From assembly GCA_964532155.1 (NCBI GenBank), contig CAZHGN010000001.1:1-64000 (forward strand): DNA of 64,000 nt. Direction: 5' to 3'. A model generated the notes under the pieces. That model had not been told where the DNA came from. It ran no database searches and saw only the letters and a program-made list of their open reading frames with translations. Below are positions 26,045 through 33,478 of the stretch, one piece after another. Source of the DNA: HGM11416 sp964532155. Its GTDB lineage: Bacteria; Bacillota; Clostridia; Christensenellales; Borkfalkiaceae. The translations under genes were made by a program, and so were the position numbers. How positions within the stretch are numbered: the stretch's first letter is position 1; each line of letters opens with the position of its first letter.

Positions 26045-26063
26045 ACGGCAGGGAGGGAGAATT

Positions 26064-27194
26064 ATGCTAAAGAAGTCGGTTGCCGTGCTCGAAATCGGCT
26101 CGCAACGCGTAACGTGCGTTATTGCACAGCGCGGAGTTAACGGCACTTTTATATTTAAAAGCGTTTCCGAATGCGATTACGACGGTTTCGACGGCGGGAA
26201 ATTTTTCTCTAAGTCGTCGGTGATGCAAGCGATTAGTTCGGTTATCGATGAAACGAGCAAGAGTGCTCGCACTCGCATAACCGATTTATACGTAGGCGTG
26301 CCGGGCGAATTTTCCGCGCTAAGAACTAAGGCTCACACCGTTGCCTATAAATATAAACGTAAAATCTCGGATAAAGATATCCGCGGAATGTACGGCGCGT
26401 TTTACCTCGGAAACGGTTCGGATTATTTTATTACCGACGTTTCCGCGACCTCTTTCGAACTTGACGACGGTAGGCGAATACTTCATCCCGAGGGTATTCG
26501 TACTTACAGACTTACAGGGCATTTATCCTACTTTCTTTGTCACAAAGAATTCAGTTTTATTGTGGATAGCGCGTGTAGGGCAGTCGGAGTGAAGAATATT
26601 CATTATGTTTCGGAGTCACTTGCCGAAGCACAATATTTGTTTGCCGAGGATCAAAGGGATTATCCGCGTTTGCTTATCGATTGCGGATATTTGACGACGA
26701 ACGTCATTGTTGCTTACGGCGGCGGCATATTGCGCCAAAAAGCGTTTTCTTACGGCGGCGGTTATATTACGGCAAATCTTATCGACGAGTTCGATCTCGA
26801 TTACGATTTTGCCGAGCTTTTAAAAAGAAAGGTCAATTTGGGGCTTAGTCTTTCGAGCGGCGATAAATATAACGTGGGGCTTAACGATGAGTATCGTTCA
26901 TTCCCGGTCGATAAGGTTAATTATTCCGTGTGCGGTTGTTTGGACGAATTATCCGGTAGGGTGATGCAGCTTATATCCGACTGGAATATCGTTCCCGATA
27001 GGAATTTGCCCGTGGCTTTAACCGGCGGCGGCATATGCTATATGCGCGGCGCAAAGGAGCATTTATCTTCGAGGATCGGAACGGGCGTTTACGTTTGCGT
27101 ACCCCCGGTGCCCTCTATGAATTCGCCCGAAAAGGCGGCTAATCTTGCCCTTCTTGACAGAGTATTGAAGAAAGTCGAGGGCGAAGTTTTTTAA
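26064..27194 (+). CDS. ftsA: Divergent FtsA-like cell division ATPase
   Basis: Actin-fold protein of 376 residues tethering FtsZ to the membrane. AVLEIGSQRVTCVIAQ at the N-terminus replaces the usual DIGTxKV phosphate loop. RLLIDCGYLTTNVIVAYGGG is the second phosphate loop, and ALTGGG the adenosine motif. The shuttle region matches FtsA's SHS2/1C domain in place. It is shorter than most FtsA (about 400-420). The C-terminal LALLDRVLKKVEGEVF may be the amphipathic membrane helix without a long linker. ATG at 26064 has GGGAGGGAG upstream, so I reject the longer frame from 25989. Confidence 0.85.
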   Translation: MLKKSVAVLEIGSQRVTCVIAQRGVNGTFIFKSVSECDYDGFDGGKFFSKSSVMQAISSVIDETSKSARTRITDLYVGVPGEFSALRTKAHTVAYKYKRKISDKDIRGMYGAFYLGNGSDYFITDVSATSFELDDGRRILHPEGIRTYRLTGHLSYFLCHKEFSFIVDSACRAVGVKNIHYVSESLAEAQYLFAEDQRDYPRLLIDCGYLTTNVIVAYGGGILRQKAFSYGGGYITANLIDEFDLDYDFAELLKRKVNLGLSLSSGDKYNVGLNDEYRSFPVDKVNYSVCGCLDELSGRVMQLISDWNIVPDRNLPVALTGGGICYMRGAKEHLSSRIGTGVYVCVPPVPSMNSPEKAANLALLDRVLKKVEGEVF

Positions 27195-27238
27195 CCAGCA
27201 ACACGGTTGCAACGACTTATTTTTTACGGAGGTTAAAC

Positions 27239-28522
27239 ATGTTTGACGATTCAGGCGATATCAGAGTCGCGAAAATTAAGGTTATAGGCGTTGGCGGCGG
27301 CGGTAACAACGCGGTTAATCGTATGATAGATAAAGGAATTACTACCGCGGAGTTTTTTGCGATTAATACCGATAAACAGGCGCTTATGCTTTCGAAAGCG
27401 CCCATTGAAAATAGATTACAAATAGGCGAGCGTATAACCAAAGGTCTCGGCGCGGGTTCTCAACCCGAACTCGGCGAGGCGGCGGCAGAGGAAAGCAAGG
27501 ACGAAATCGCCGCTATTTGCGAAAACACCGATTTGCTGTTTATTGCGGCGGGTATGGGCGGCGGTACCGGCACCGGCGCCGCACCGGTTATTGCCAAAAT
27601 TGCAAAAGAAAAAGGGTGTTTGACGGTTGCTTGCATTACTAAACCTTTTTCTTTCGAAGGGAAAAAGCGTTCGGCTAACGCAGTTAAGGGCATTGCTAAT
27701 CTTTCTAAGTACGTAGACACGATAATAATTATTCCTAACGATAAAATTCTTGAGGCGCTTCCGCCCGACACGCCTTTTCTCGAAGCGTTTTCTTTTGCGG
27801 ACGACACACTCCGTCAGGGCGTATGCGGCATTGCCGATCTTATTTCCACGCCCGCGCTTATCAATCTTGACTTCGCAGACGTTCACACTATTTTGAACAA
27901 TCAAGGCTTGGCGCACATGGGCGTTGGTCGCTCTAAGGGCGAAAACAGAATCGTCGAGGCTGTCAAACAAGCCGTTTCGAGTCCGATGCTCGAGACTACG
28001 ATCGAGGGCGCAACGGGCGCAATACTCAACGTAACCGGCGGTAACGACCTCACTATCGGACAAGTTAACGAGTGCGCAAGTCTCGTTCAAAACGTTATCG
28101 ACGAGGGCGCGAATATTATTTTCGGAGCAAACGTCAACCCTGATCTTAACGAAGAAGTTGTTATTACCATAATTGCTACCGGCTTTAATAACGCTAAGCG
28201 CGAAGAAAAACGTTCTCAAATGCGCTATTCTGCTCCGCAAGCGCCGGAAAGACAGCTCGAAAGAGGACTTTATGATGAGTCTACTCAACCCGAACCGGAA
28301 GAAAAACCGTTTTTTGCCGAAGCCGTACAAGCGCAGCAAAGGGAAAGTGTTGTTCGCCTTGAAGAACCTACTCCCGAGCCTTATGTGGAAAGGGCGGAAG
28401 CTACTCGCATTCGTGCGGACGAGCCGTACGCGGACGAAAAGAGGGATGAACTTTCTATGAAAGAACCCGAAAAAAAAGAATTGCCTTTCTTCGTCCGTAA
28501 ATTTTTAGGTAGAAAAAAATAA
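27239..28522 (+). CDS. ftsZ: Cell division GTPase FtsZ
   Basis: Tubulin-like GTPase forming the Z ring; 427 residues. The N-terminal GVGGGGNNAVNRM, the tubulin signature GGGTGTG (107-113), and the T7 loop NPDLNEEVVITIIATGF are intact. A charged, Pro/Glu-rich linker of about 90 residues follows, ending in the conserved tail LPFFVRKFLGRKK, which in the family binds FtsA and SepF. GGAGG lies 9 nt before the ATG. Last gene of the ftsQAZ unit; a terminator follows. Confidence 0.97.
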   Translation: MFDDSGDIRVAKIKVIGVGGGGNNAVNRMIDKGITTAEFFAINTDKQALMLSKAPIENRLQIGERITKGLGAGSQPELGEAAAEESKDEIAAICENTDLLFIAAGMGGGTGTGAAPVIAKIAKEKGCLTVACITKPFSFEGKKRSANAVKGIANLSKYVDTIIIIPNDKILEALPPDTPFLEAFSFADDTLRQGVCGIADLISTPALINLDFADVHTILNNQGLAHMGVGRSKGENRIVEAVKQAVSSPMLETTIEGATGAILNVTGGNDLTIGQVNECASLVQNVIDEGANIIFGANVNPDLNEEVVITIIATGFNNAKREEKRSQMRYSAPQAPERQLERGLYDESTQPEPEEKPFFAEAVQAQQRESVVRLEEPTPEPYVERAEATRIRADEPYADEKRDELSMKEPEKKELPFFVRKFLGRKK

Positions 28523-28587
28523 TTTTAATACAAGCAACGTAAGTTATTCTTACAATTTAAAGCATTACGTCTTCACGTAAAAATATC

Positions 28588-28610
28588 GCCCGCCGAAAAG
28601 GCGGGCTTTT
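28588..28610 (+). terminator. Terminator of the dcw cluster after ftsZ
   Basis: GCCCGCC and GGCGGGC form a perfect 7-bp GC stem with a GAAAA loop and are followed by TTTTAT. Confidence 0.9.
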
Positions 28611-28704
28611 ATATTACACTTAAAAGGTGATTTCGTTTCAAACTTTATGCAGTACCTCGTTTTACGCACTTCGTTAATTCGACTTATTGCGATTAAAAGT
28701 TACA

Positions 28705-28729
28705 AACATTATTATATATAAATAATGTT
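28705..28729. promoter_or_regulatory. AT-rich inverted repeat upstream of the GT-C-like gene
   Basis: AACATTATT (28705-28713) and AATAATGTT (28721-28729) form a perfect 9-bp inverted repeat with a 7-nt AT spacer, 35 bp upstream of the -35 box at 28764. It could be an operator. The rest of the roughly 340-nt gap between ftsZ and the next gene holds the terminator, promoter and leader ORF listed separately. Confidence 0.35.
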
Positions 28730-28763
28730 ATGCATTAAATTAATAAAAGAAGCAAAAAAACGC

Positions 28764-28792
28764 TTTACATTTTTAACGGATAAAAGTATTAT
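28764..28792 (+). promoter_or_regulatory. Promoter of the GT-C-like membrane gene
   Basis: TTTACA (28764-28769), a 17-nt spacer and TATTAT (28787-28792); the leader would start near 28799, directly before an AAGGAG-led short ORF. Confidence 0.6.
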
Positions 28793-28806
28793 TAAAAAGG
28801 AGAACG

Positions 28807-28854
28807 ATGCGTAAACGGCGGTTTTGCCGTTTTAGAATTATTAAATGCGTTTAG
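28807..28854 (+). CDS. 15-residue arginine-rich leader ORF
   Basis: AAGGAG and a 4-nt gap precede an ATG that opens MRKRRFCRFRIIKCV and a TAG stop. The coding part includes a hairpin, AAACGGC/GCCGTTT (28812-28831). The stop is 2 nt upstream of the GGAGG of the next gene. This is the layout of a regulatory leader peptide or a coupling uORF; its translation is not proven. Confidence 0.4.
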   Translation: MRKRRFCRFRIIKCV

Positions 28855-28865
28855 TCGGAGGTATA

Positions 28866-30728
28866 ATGACTAAAGAAAAGGCAATAAGGATTATAACTAT
28901 CGTTTCAATTCTGTTGATATCGGTGGCTGTTATGTGCTTTACGTTAGGCTCGGTGGAGTCGAGCGGTAAAAGCTGGAAGGTCGAACCTCTTTTCAATAAA
29001 ACCGACGGATATTTAAACGAGAGCGTTATTCTTGAAAAAGAGGGAACGGTCGATAAGATCTTCGTTAGAATAGGCAACGTCTATAATACCGATAAAAGCG
29101 GCGGCATAACTTTTACGATCGACGTGAGCAGCTCGGAAAAACAAATAAAAGAAACTTCGTATATTGCTTTTACTCGATTTGAACTTTATATTACACCGAG
29201 TGAAAATTCGACTTTGGCGCCCGGCTGGTATTTGCTCGAATCGGAACGCGGTATTTCTAATAAATCGGATCTCGGCATTTCTAATAAATACGTAAAATTT
29301 TCGACCAAGCAAAGTTTCGATTTCGACGAGATAATTTTTATCGACAAAGACGGTAAACAAATCGAAGCCGTTTGCTATGGCGGTTACGATAATATCGGCG
29401 GTAGAAAATTCGTGTCCGCAAAAGACGACGACGGAACTTTTTCCTCTGTTGCCGACGGACAAAAGAGTTTCGCTTTCGACTCGAAGAGCGTTTTGTCCGC
29501 AACAGAAGAAGAATTGCTTTTTACTGCATCGAACCTTTATGCGTACGACGGAAGTTACGTTTCTACGGATATTACTCCGTTCGGTGCGATAGTTAACGGT
29601 TTAGGCGTGCTATTATTTGGCGCCACTCCGTTCGGCGTGCGCTTTATGCCTTTTATATTTTCTGTACTTACGGCAATATTGCTCTATTTCTTTGCCGAAA
29701 AAATATTCGGCGGCTATCGCTACGCCATCGTTGCCGTCGTCGCTTGGCTTTTAACCGGGCTCGGGCTTTCGATCGGCGGCGTCGCGACGGTAACTTCGTC
29801 GGCGTTGTTCTTTCTGCTTTTGGCGTTTTACTGTTTTTATCTTTATTATTCAAGCAAAGAAAAAGCGTACACGATATATCGGTATAAACCGCTGATCGGC
29901 GGTGGGTTGTCGCTATCTTTCGCGCTCGGTTGCGATCCGTTCGTATTGGCTGCGTTGCCTGCGGCAATTGCGATCTGCGTATTTACGGCAGTTAAGCCGA
30001 TTGCCGTCTCGAAAAGGGAATATTCGGTGGCAACCGGGCTTGCCAGAGAGTATGCTCGCGAGCGCTACGTAGGCACACTCGTCCGTACTATTTTATGGTC
30101 GACGCTTTGCCTTATCGTTATCCCTTTTGCGGGGCTGGTTTTGTCTTACGTAATATTCTATCCTATATATTCCGTCGTTTATTCTAAAAGCGGATTTTTC
30201 GCAGTCGCTTTTTCGGCAATCGGTTCGGCGTTATCGGGCGGCGGCTCGAATGCTTTTGGCTGGCTTATAGGTTTAGGTAGCGAGGAACTTGCAGGCATTG
30301 CGCCGCGTGCGATATTTGCAAATAAAGCGGTCGTCGTTATTTCGCTTGCGCTTTCCGTATTTACCGCGGTGCATTGGGTTCTTTTTTCAAGGAAGAATAC
30401 GACTAAATTGACTATTTACGAAAAAGTTACCCTAAAAGCGGATTACGCGTTTTTAACCGTGACTTTCGTTTTGACTTTTATTTTCGGACTATTATTCGGA
30501 ATAAGAACGGATTATTCGCGCTTTGCGTATTCGTTGGTTTTCTTGATTTTTGCAATTCCTTATTCGTACAAGGAATACGGCAATAGCGAGCGTAAAATGG
30601 TTTTTGGCTTGATCATGACGGCTGTTATAGTGATATCGGCACTGTTTTTCATTCTTTCCGTCGTGGGCTTTTTGGGGATTAACTTGCCGAACGGAATAGC
30701 CGACTATTTATACGGTTGGATGCTTTAA
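28866..30728 (+). CDS. Polytopic membrane protein, GT-C/PMT-like glycosyltransferase fold
   Basis: Unrecognised in detail; 620 residues from the ATG preceded by GGAGG. An N-terminal helix (about 5-25) is followed by an extracytoplasmic domain (about 30-205), then about nine to eleven helices. The segment YDGSY, TDITPFGAIVNGLGVLLFG, TPFGVRFMPFIFS resembles the first loop and helices of PMT/ArnT-type GT-C enzymes (lipid-linked sugar donors). The usual acidic catalytic pair is not obvious, so activity is uncertain. The unusual N-terminal outer domain is not standard for the family. It has its own promoter and leader. Confidence 0.55.
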   Translation: MTKEKAIRIITIVSILLISVAVMCFTLGSVESSGKSWKVEPLFNKTDGYLNESVILEKEGTVDKIFVRIGNVYNTDKSGGITFTIDVSSSEKQIKETSYIAFTRFELYITPSENSTLAPGWYLLESERGISNKSDLGISNKYVKFSTKQSFDFDEIIFIDKDGKQIEAVCYGGYDNIGGRKFVSAKDDDGTFSSVADGQKSFAFDSKSVLSATEEELLFTASNLYAYDGSYVSTDITPFGAIVNGLGVLLFGATPFGVRFMPFIFSVLTAILLYFFAEKIFGGYRYAIVAVVAWLLTGLGLSIGGVATVTSSALFFLLLAFYCFYLYYSSKEKAYTIYRYKPLIGGGLSLSFALGCDPFVLAALPAAIAICVFTAVKPIAVSKREYSVATGLAREYARERYVGTLVRTILWSTLCLIVIPFAGLVLSYVIFYPIYSVVYSKSGFFAVAFSAIGSALSGGGSNAFGWLIGLGSEELAGIAPRAIFANKAVVVISLALSVFTAVHWVLFSRKNTTKLTIYEKVTLKADYAFLTVTFVLTFIFGLLFGIRTDYSRFAYSLVFLIFAIPYSYKEYGNSERKMVFGLIMTAVIVISALFFILSVVGFLGINLPNGIADYLYGWML

Positions 30729-30755
30729 TACGCTTTTACGAGGGGGATGAGGTGC

Positions 30756-32282
30756 ATGCTAAGTAAGGTAAAAGGGCTGGGAATAATCGGACTCGACGCC
30801 TTTGAGGTTGAGGTTGAAACCGATATCGGATCGGGGCTTCCTCGGTTCGACGTCGTCGGCTTGCCCGATGCGGCTGTTAGAGAATCGCGCGAGCGTGTGC
30901 GCTCGGCAATAAAAAACAGCGGAAAATATTTTCCTATGGGCGTCGTTACGGTAAATCTTGCGCCTGCCGACGTTAAAAAAGAAGGGGCATACCTCGATTT
31001 GCCGATTGCAGTCGGCATAGTTAAGGCGTCGTCGGAAATTATAAAAAACGATATAAGCGACTACGTTTTTATAGGCGAACTTTCTCTCGACGGAAAACTT
31101 CGTTCGGTAAACGGGATTATGCCGCTAATTATTTCGGCAAAGGCTTTGGGAGTAACGAAATTTGTTATTCCCGAGGGTAACGCCAAAGAAGCGGAGTACG
31201 TCGAGGGCACCGAGGTTTACGCTTGCAAAAGTTTAAACGAAGTTATCGGTCTTCTTGCGGGCACGCTCGAGGTTCAACCGGTTCCCCATCTTACGTATGA
31301 GCCGTCCGCCGTATCCGAATTTTCGGACGATTTAAAATACGTAAAAGGGCAGGCGGCGGCAAAACGTGCCCTCGAGGTTGCAGTTAGCGGCGGCCATAAC
31401 ATACTGCTCGTCGGTGCGCCGGGCGCGGGAAAAACTATGCTTGCTCGGTGTATTCCTTCGATTATGCCGCACATGAGTTTCGAAGAGGCGCTCGAAACGA
31501 CTAAAATTCATTCGGTCGCCGGTTTTTTAAAGGACGGAGACGGCATTGTCGGAACTCGTCCGTTTTACACACCGCATCATACGGCTTCTAATATAGCGCT
31601 TATCGGCGGCGGAGCGGGTGCAAAACCGGGCGTTATCAGCCTTGCTCATAACGGAGTGCTTTATCTTGATGAAATGCCCGAATATTCGCGCAGTACGCTC
31701 GAAAGCTTAAGGCAGCCGCTTGAAGATCGTATCGTTACCGTGTCGAGAGCGAGAACGACGATCGAATACCCTGCAAGTTTTATGCTTGTAGGAAGCATGA
31801 ATCCGTGCCCTTGCGGCAATTACGGTTCTAAAAACGCCGAATGCAGATGTTCTGCTTCTCAAATAGAAAAATACCGCGCTCGAATATCCGGTCCGTTGCT
31901 TGACCGTATCGACCTTCAAATCGAGGTCGACGGCGTAACTTACGACGACCTTACTGCGGACGGAACGGAAGAACCTTCGGTCGAGGTGAGAAAGCGCGTT
32001 AATCGCACGCGTATGATTCAGCGCGAACGATTTATCGACGACGGTATAAGAACCAACGCCGAAATGAAAGAGAAACAGCTCGAAAAATATTGCGCTCTAT
32101 CGCCCGAAAGCGAGCAGATTATGCGCATGTCCTTCGATTCGCTCGGTTTGTCGGCTCGCGGCAGAAGTCGAATACTGAAAGTCGCTCGTACCATAGCCGA
32201 TATGAGCTTGGAAGAAAATATATTACCCGAGCATATACTCGAAGCGATAGGATACAGGAACTTTTCTTTTGCGAAACGCTAA
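30756..32282 (+). CDS. comM: YifB/ComM family magnesium-chelatase-like AAA+ ATPase
   Basis: 508 residues from the ATG at 30756, preferred over 30747 because GGGGG/GAGG gives usable spacing only for the later codon. The N-terminal ChlI-like domain (LPRFDVVGLPDAAVRESRERVR) is followed by the Walker A LLVGAPGAGKTMLARCIPSIMP (about 212-233), Walker B VLYLDEMPEY, and the C-terminal helical domain. ComM in Vibrio is a branch-migration helicase for natural transformation; YifB in Bacillota is less studied. It sits 17 nt before dprA, also a transformation/recombination gene. Confidence 0.92.
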   Translation: MLSKVKGLGIIGLDAFEVEVETDIGSGLPRFDVVGLPDAAVRESRERVRSAIKNSGKYFPMGVVTVNLAPADVKKEGAYLDLPIAVGIVKASSEIIKNDISDYVFIGELSLDGKLRSVNGIMPLIISAKALGVTKFVIPEGNAKEAEYVEGTEVYACKSLNEVIGLLAGTLEVQPVPHLTYEPSAVSEFSDDLKYVKGQAAAKRALEVAVSGGHNILLVGAPGAGKTMLARCIPSIMPHMSFEEALETTKIHSVAGFLKDGDGIVGTRPFYTPHHTASNIALIGGGAGAKPGVISLAHNGVLYLDEMPEYSRSTLESLRQPLEDRIVTVSRARTTIEYPASFMLVGSMNPCPCGNYGSKNAECRCSASQIEKYRARISGPLLDRIDLQIEVDGVTYDDLTADGTEEPSVEVRKRVNRTRMIQRERFIDDGIRTNAEMKEKQLEKYCALSPESEQIMRMSFDSLGLSARGRSRILKVARTIADMSLEENILPEHILEAIGYRNFSFAKR

Positions 32283-32299
32283 GCGACTAAGGAGCAACT

Positions 32300-33397
32300 A
32301 TGGATAAAGTGCTTTTAAATCACCTTGCGATTATACTTCTCGACTCTTACGAAGGGCTGGAATATAAACACAAAGCGGCTGTTATCTCGTTATATCGCGC
32401 CGCAGGTGATATTTTTTCGGACGTGGACGGTGCGGCAAATTATATCGAAGAAAATTTGGGCGCTTCCGCGGCAAATACCATACGTCGTTCTTTTAATATC
32501 GAACAGGCGCAAAACGCGGCGGCTCGTTTAGAAAAACGTGGCGTAACCGCTTTGGCTTTTACCGACGACGGTTATCCGACCGATATTCTAAATTATCCGC
32601 TTTATCCGCTCGTGCTTTATTGTAAAGGCAATATCAAATTGCTTAAGGCAAAAAGAAAGTTTGCTATAGTCGGATCGAGAAAAACGCTCGGCTTTGCTTT
32701 AAAAACGACCGAAGCCATTTCAAAAGAACTTTCCGAAAACGGAGTAGTCGTTGTGACCGGGAGCGCGCTCGGCGGCGACCGTAGTGCTCTACTTGGTGCC
32801 TTAAAGAGCGGAAACGTTATTAGCGTACTTGCTCACGGACACGACCATTTATACCCCGAAAGCAATCGCTCGCTTATCGAAGACGTGGAAGAAAGCGGTT
32901 TGGTTATATCGGAATATCCGCCCGAAACCGCTCCCGCGGCTTGGCGCTATCCCGTTCGTAACAGGATTATCGCCGCTTTGGGTGACGGCTTATTGGTTGC
33001 CAGCGGTAATATGGAAAGTGGCACGCGCCACACGGCAAAATACGCCGAGGCATACAGTAAAAGCATTTACGCATATCCTTATTCGCTCGGCGAAACGAGT
33101 GGCGAAATATGCAATCTTCTAATCAAACTCGGGAAAGCCGCTCTCGTTGAAACGGCAGAGGACGTCGCACTCGGCGAGGGAATAAATCTTAAAGAGCGTA
33201 AAGCGGTCGATCTTTCCGAAAAGGAAGCCGAAGTTTTTTCTGCAATAGACGGAAAAATAACGGTCGATGAATTATGTATTAAAACGGGAAAAAAGGCGTT
33301 TGAACTTATTCCCATTTTATCGATGCTCGAAATAAAAGGCGTTATTTCCAAAGAAAACGGCAATTCATACGTTGCCTTGACGAGAAAAAATCGTTAG
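32300..33397 (+). CDS. dprA: DNA-processing protein DprA (Smf)
   Basis: Rossmann-fold protein that loads RecA on incoming single-stranded DNA. The 365 residues include an N-terminal helical part, the core with AIVGSRKTLGFAL, VTGSALGGDRSALLGAL and NRIIAALGDGLLVASGNMESGTRHTA, and a C-terminal winged helix (about 300-360). The usual GID-x-x-AH stretch is replaced by GGDRSAL, so this is a somewhat divergent copy. AAGGAG before the ATG. Co-directional with comM and topA, a common Bacillota order. Confidence 0.92.
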   Translation: MDKVLLNHLAIILLDSYEGLEYKHKAAVISLYRAAGDIFSDVDGAANYIEENLGASAANTIRRSFNIEQAQNAAARLEKRGVTALAFTDDGYPTDILNYPLYPLVLYCKGNIKLLKAKRKFAIVGSRKTLGFALKTTEAISKELSENGVVVVTGSALGGDRSALLGALKSGNVISVLAHGHDHLYPESNRSLIEDVEESGLVISEYPPETAPAAWRYPVRNRIIAALGDGLLVASGNMESGTRHTAKYAEAYSKSIYAYPYSLGETSGEICNLLIKLGKAALVETAEDVALGEGINLKERKAVDLSEKEAEVFSAIDGKITVDELCIKTGKKAFELIPILSMLEIKGVISKENGNSYVALTRKNR

Positions 33398-33408
33398 CGG
33401 ATATATTC

Positions 33409-33467
33409 TTGCAAACGGTATCGAATAAAAAGTTATAAATAAGAAATCATATAAAGCGGTATACCGC
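33409..33467 (+). promoter_or_regulatory. topA promoter and adjacent perfect palindrome
   Basis: TTGCAA (33409-33414), an 18-nt spacer and TTATAA (33433-33438) form a plausible promoter. The 12-nt palindrome GCGGTATACCGC (33456-33467) lies about 10 nt after the predicted start and directly upstream of the topA CGGAG site. Confidence 0.4.
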
Positions 33468-33478
33468 ACGGAGTAAAT

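Noticed and set aside
25989..26063. 25-codon N-terminal extension of ftsA
   Set aside because: It overlaps the end of ftsQ, has no Shine-Dalgarno, and the ATG at 26064 has an excellent one and gives a family-like start.
27416..28339. 307-codon minus-strand ORF opposite ftsZ
   Set aside because: It is a shadow of ftsZ caused by its codon bias. The ftsZ frame has all family motifs; the antisense frame gives low-complexity basic sequence with no motif or ribosome binding site.
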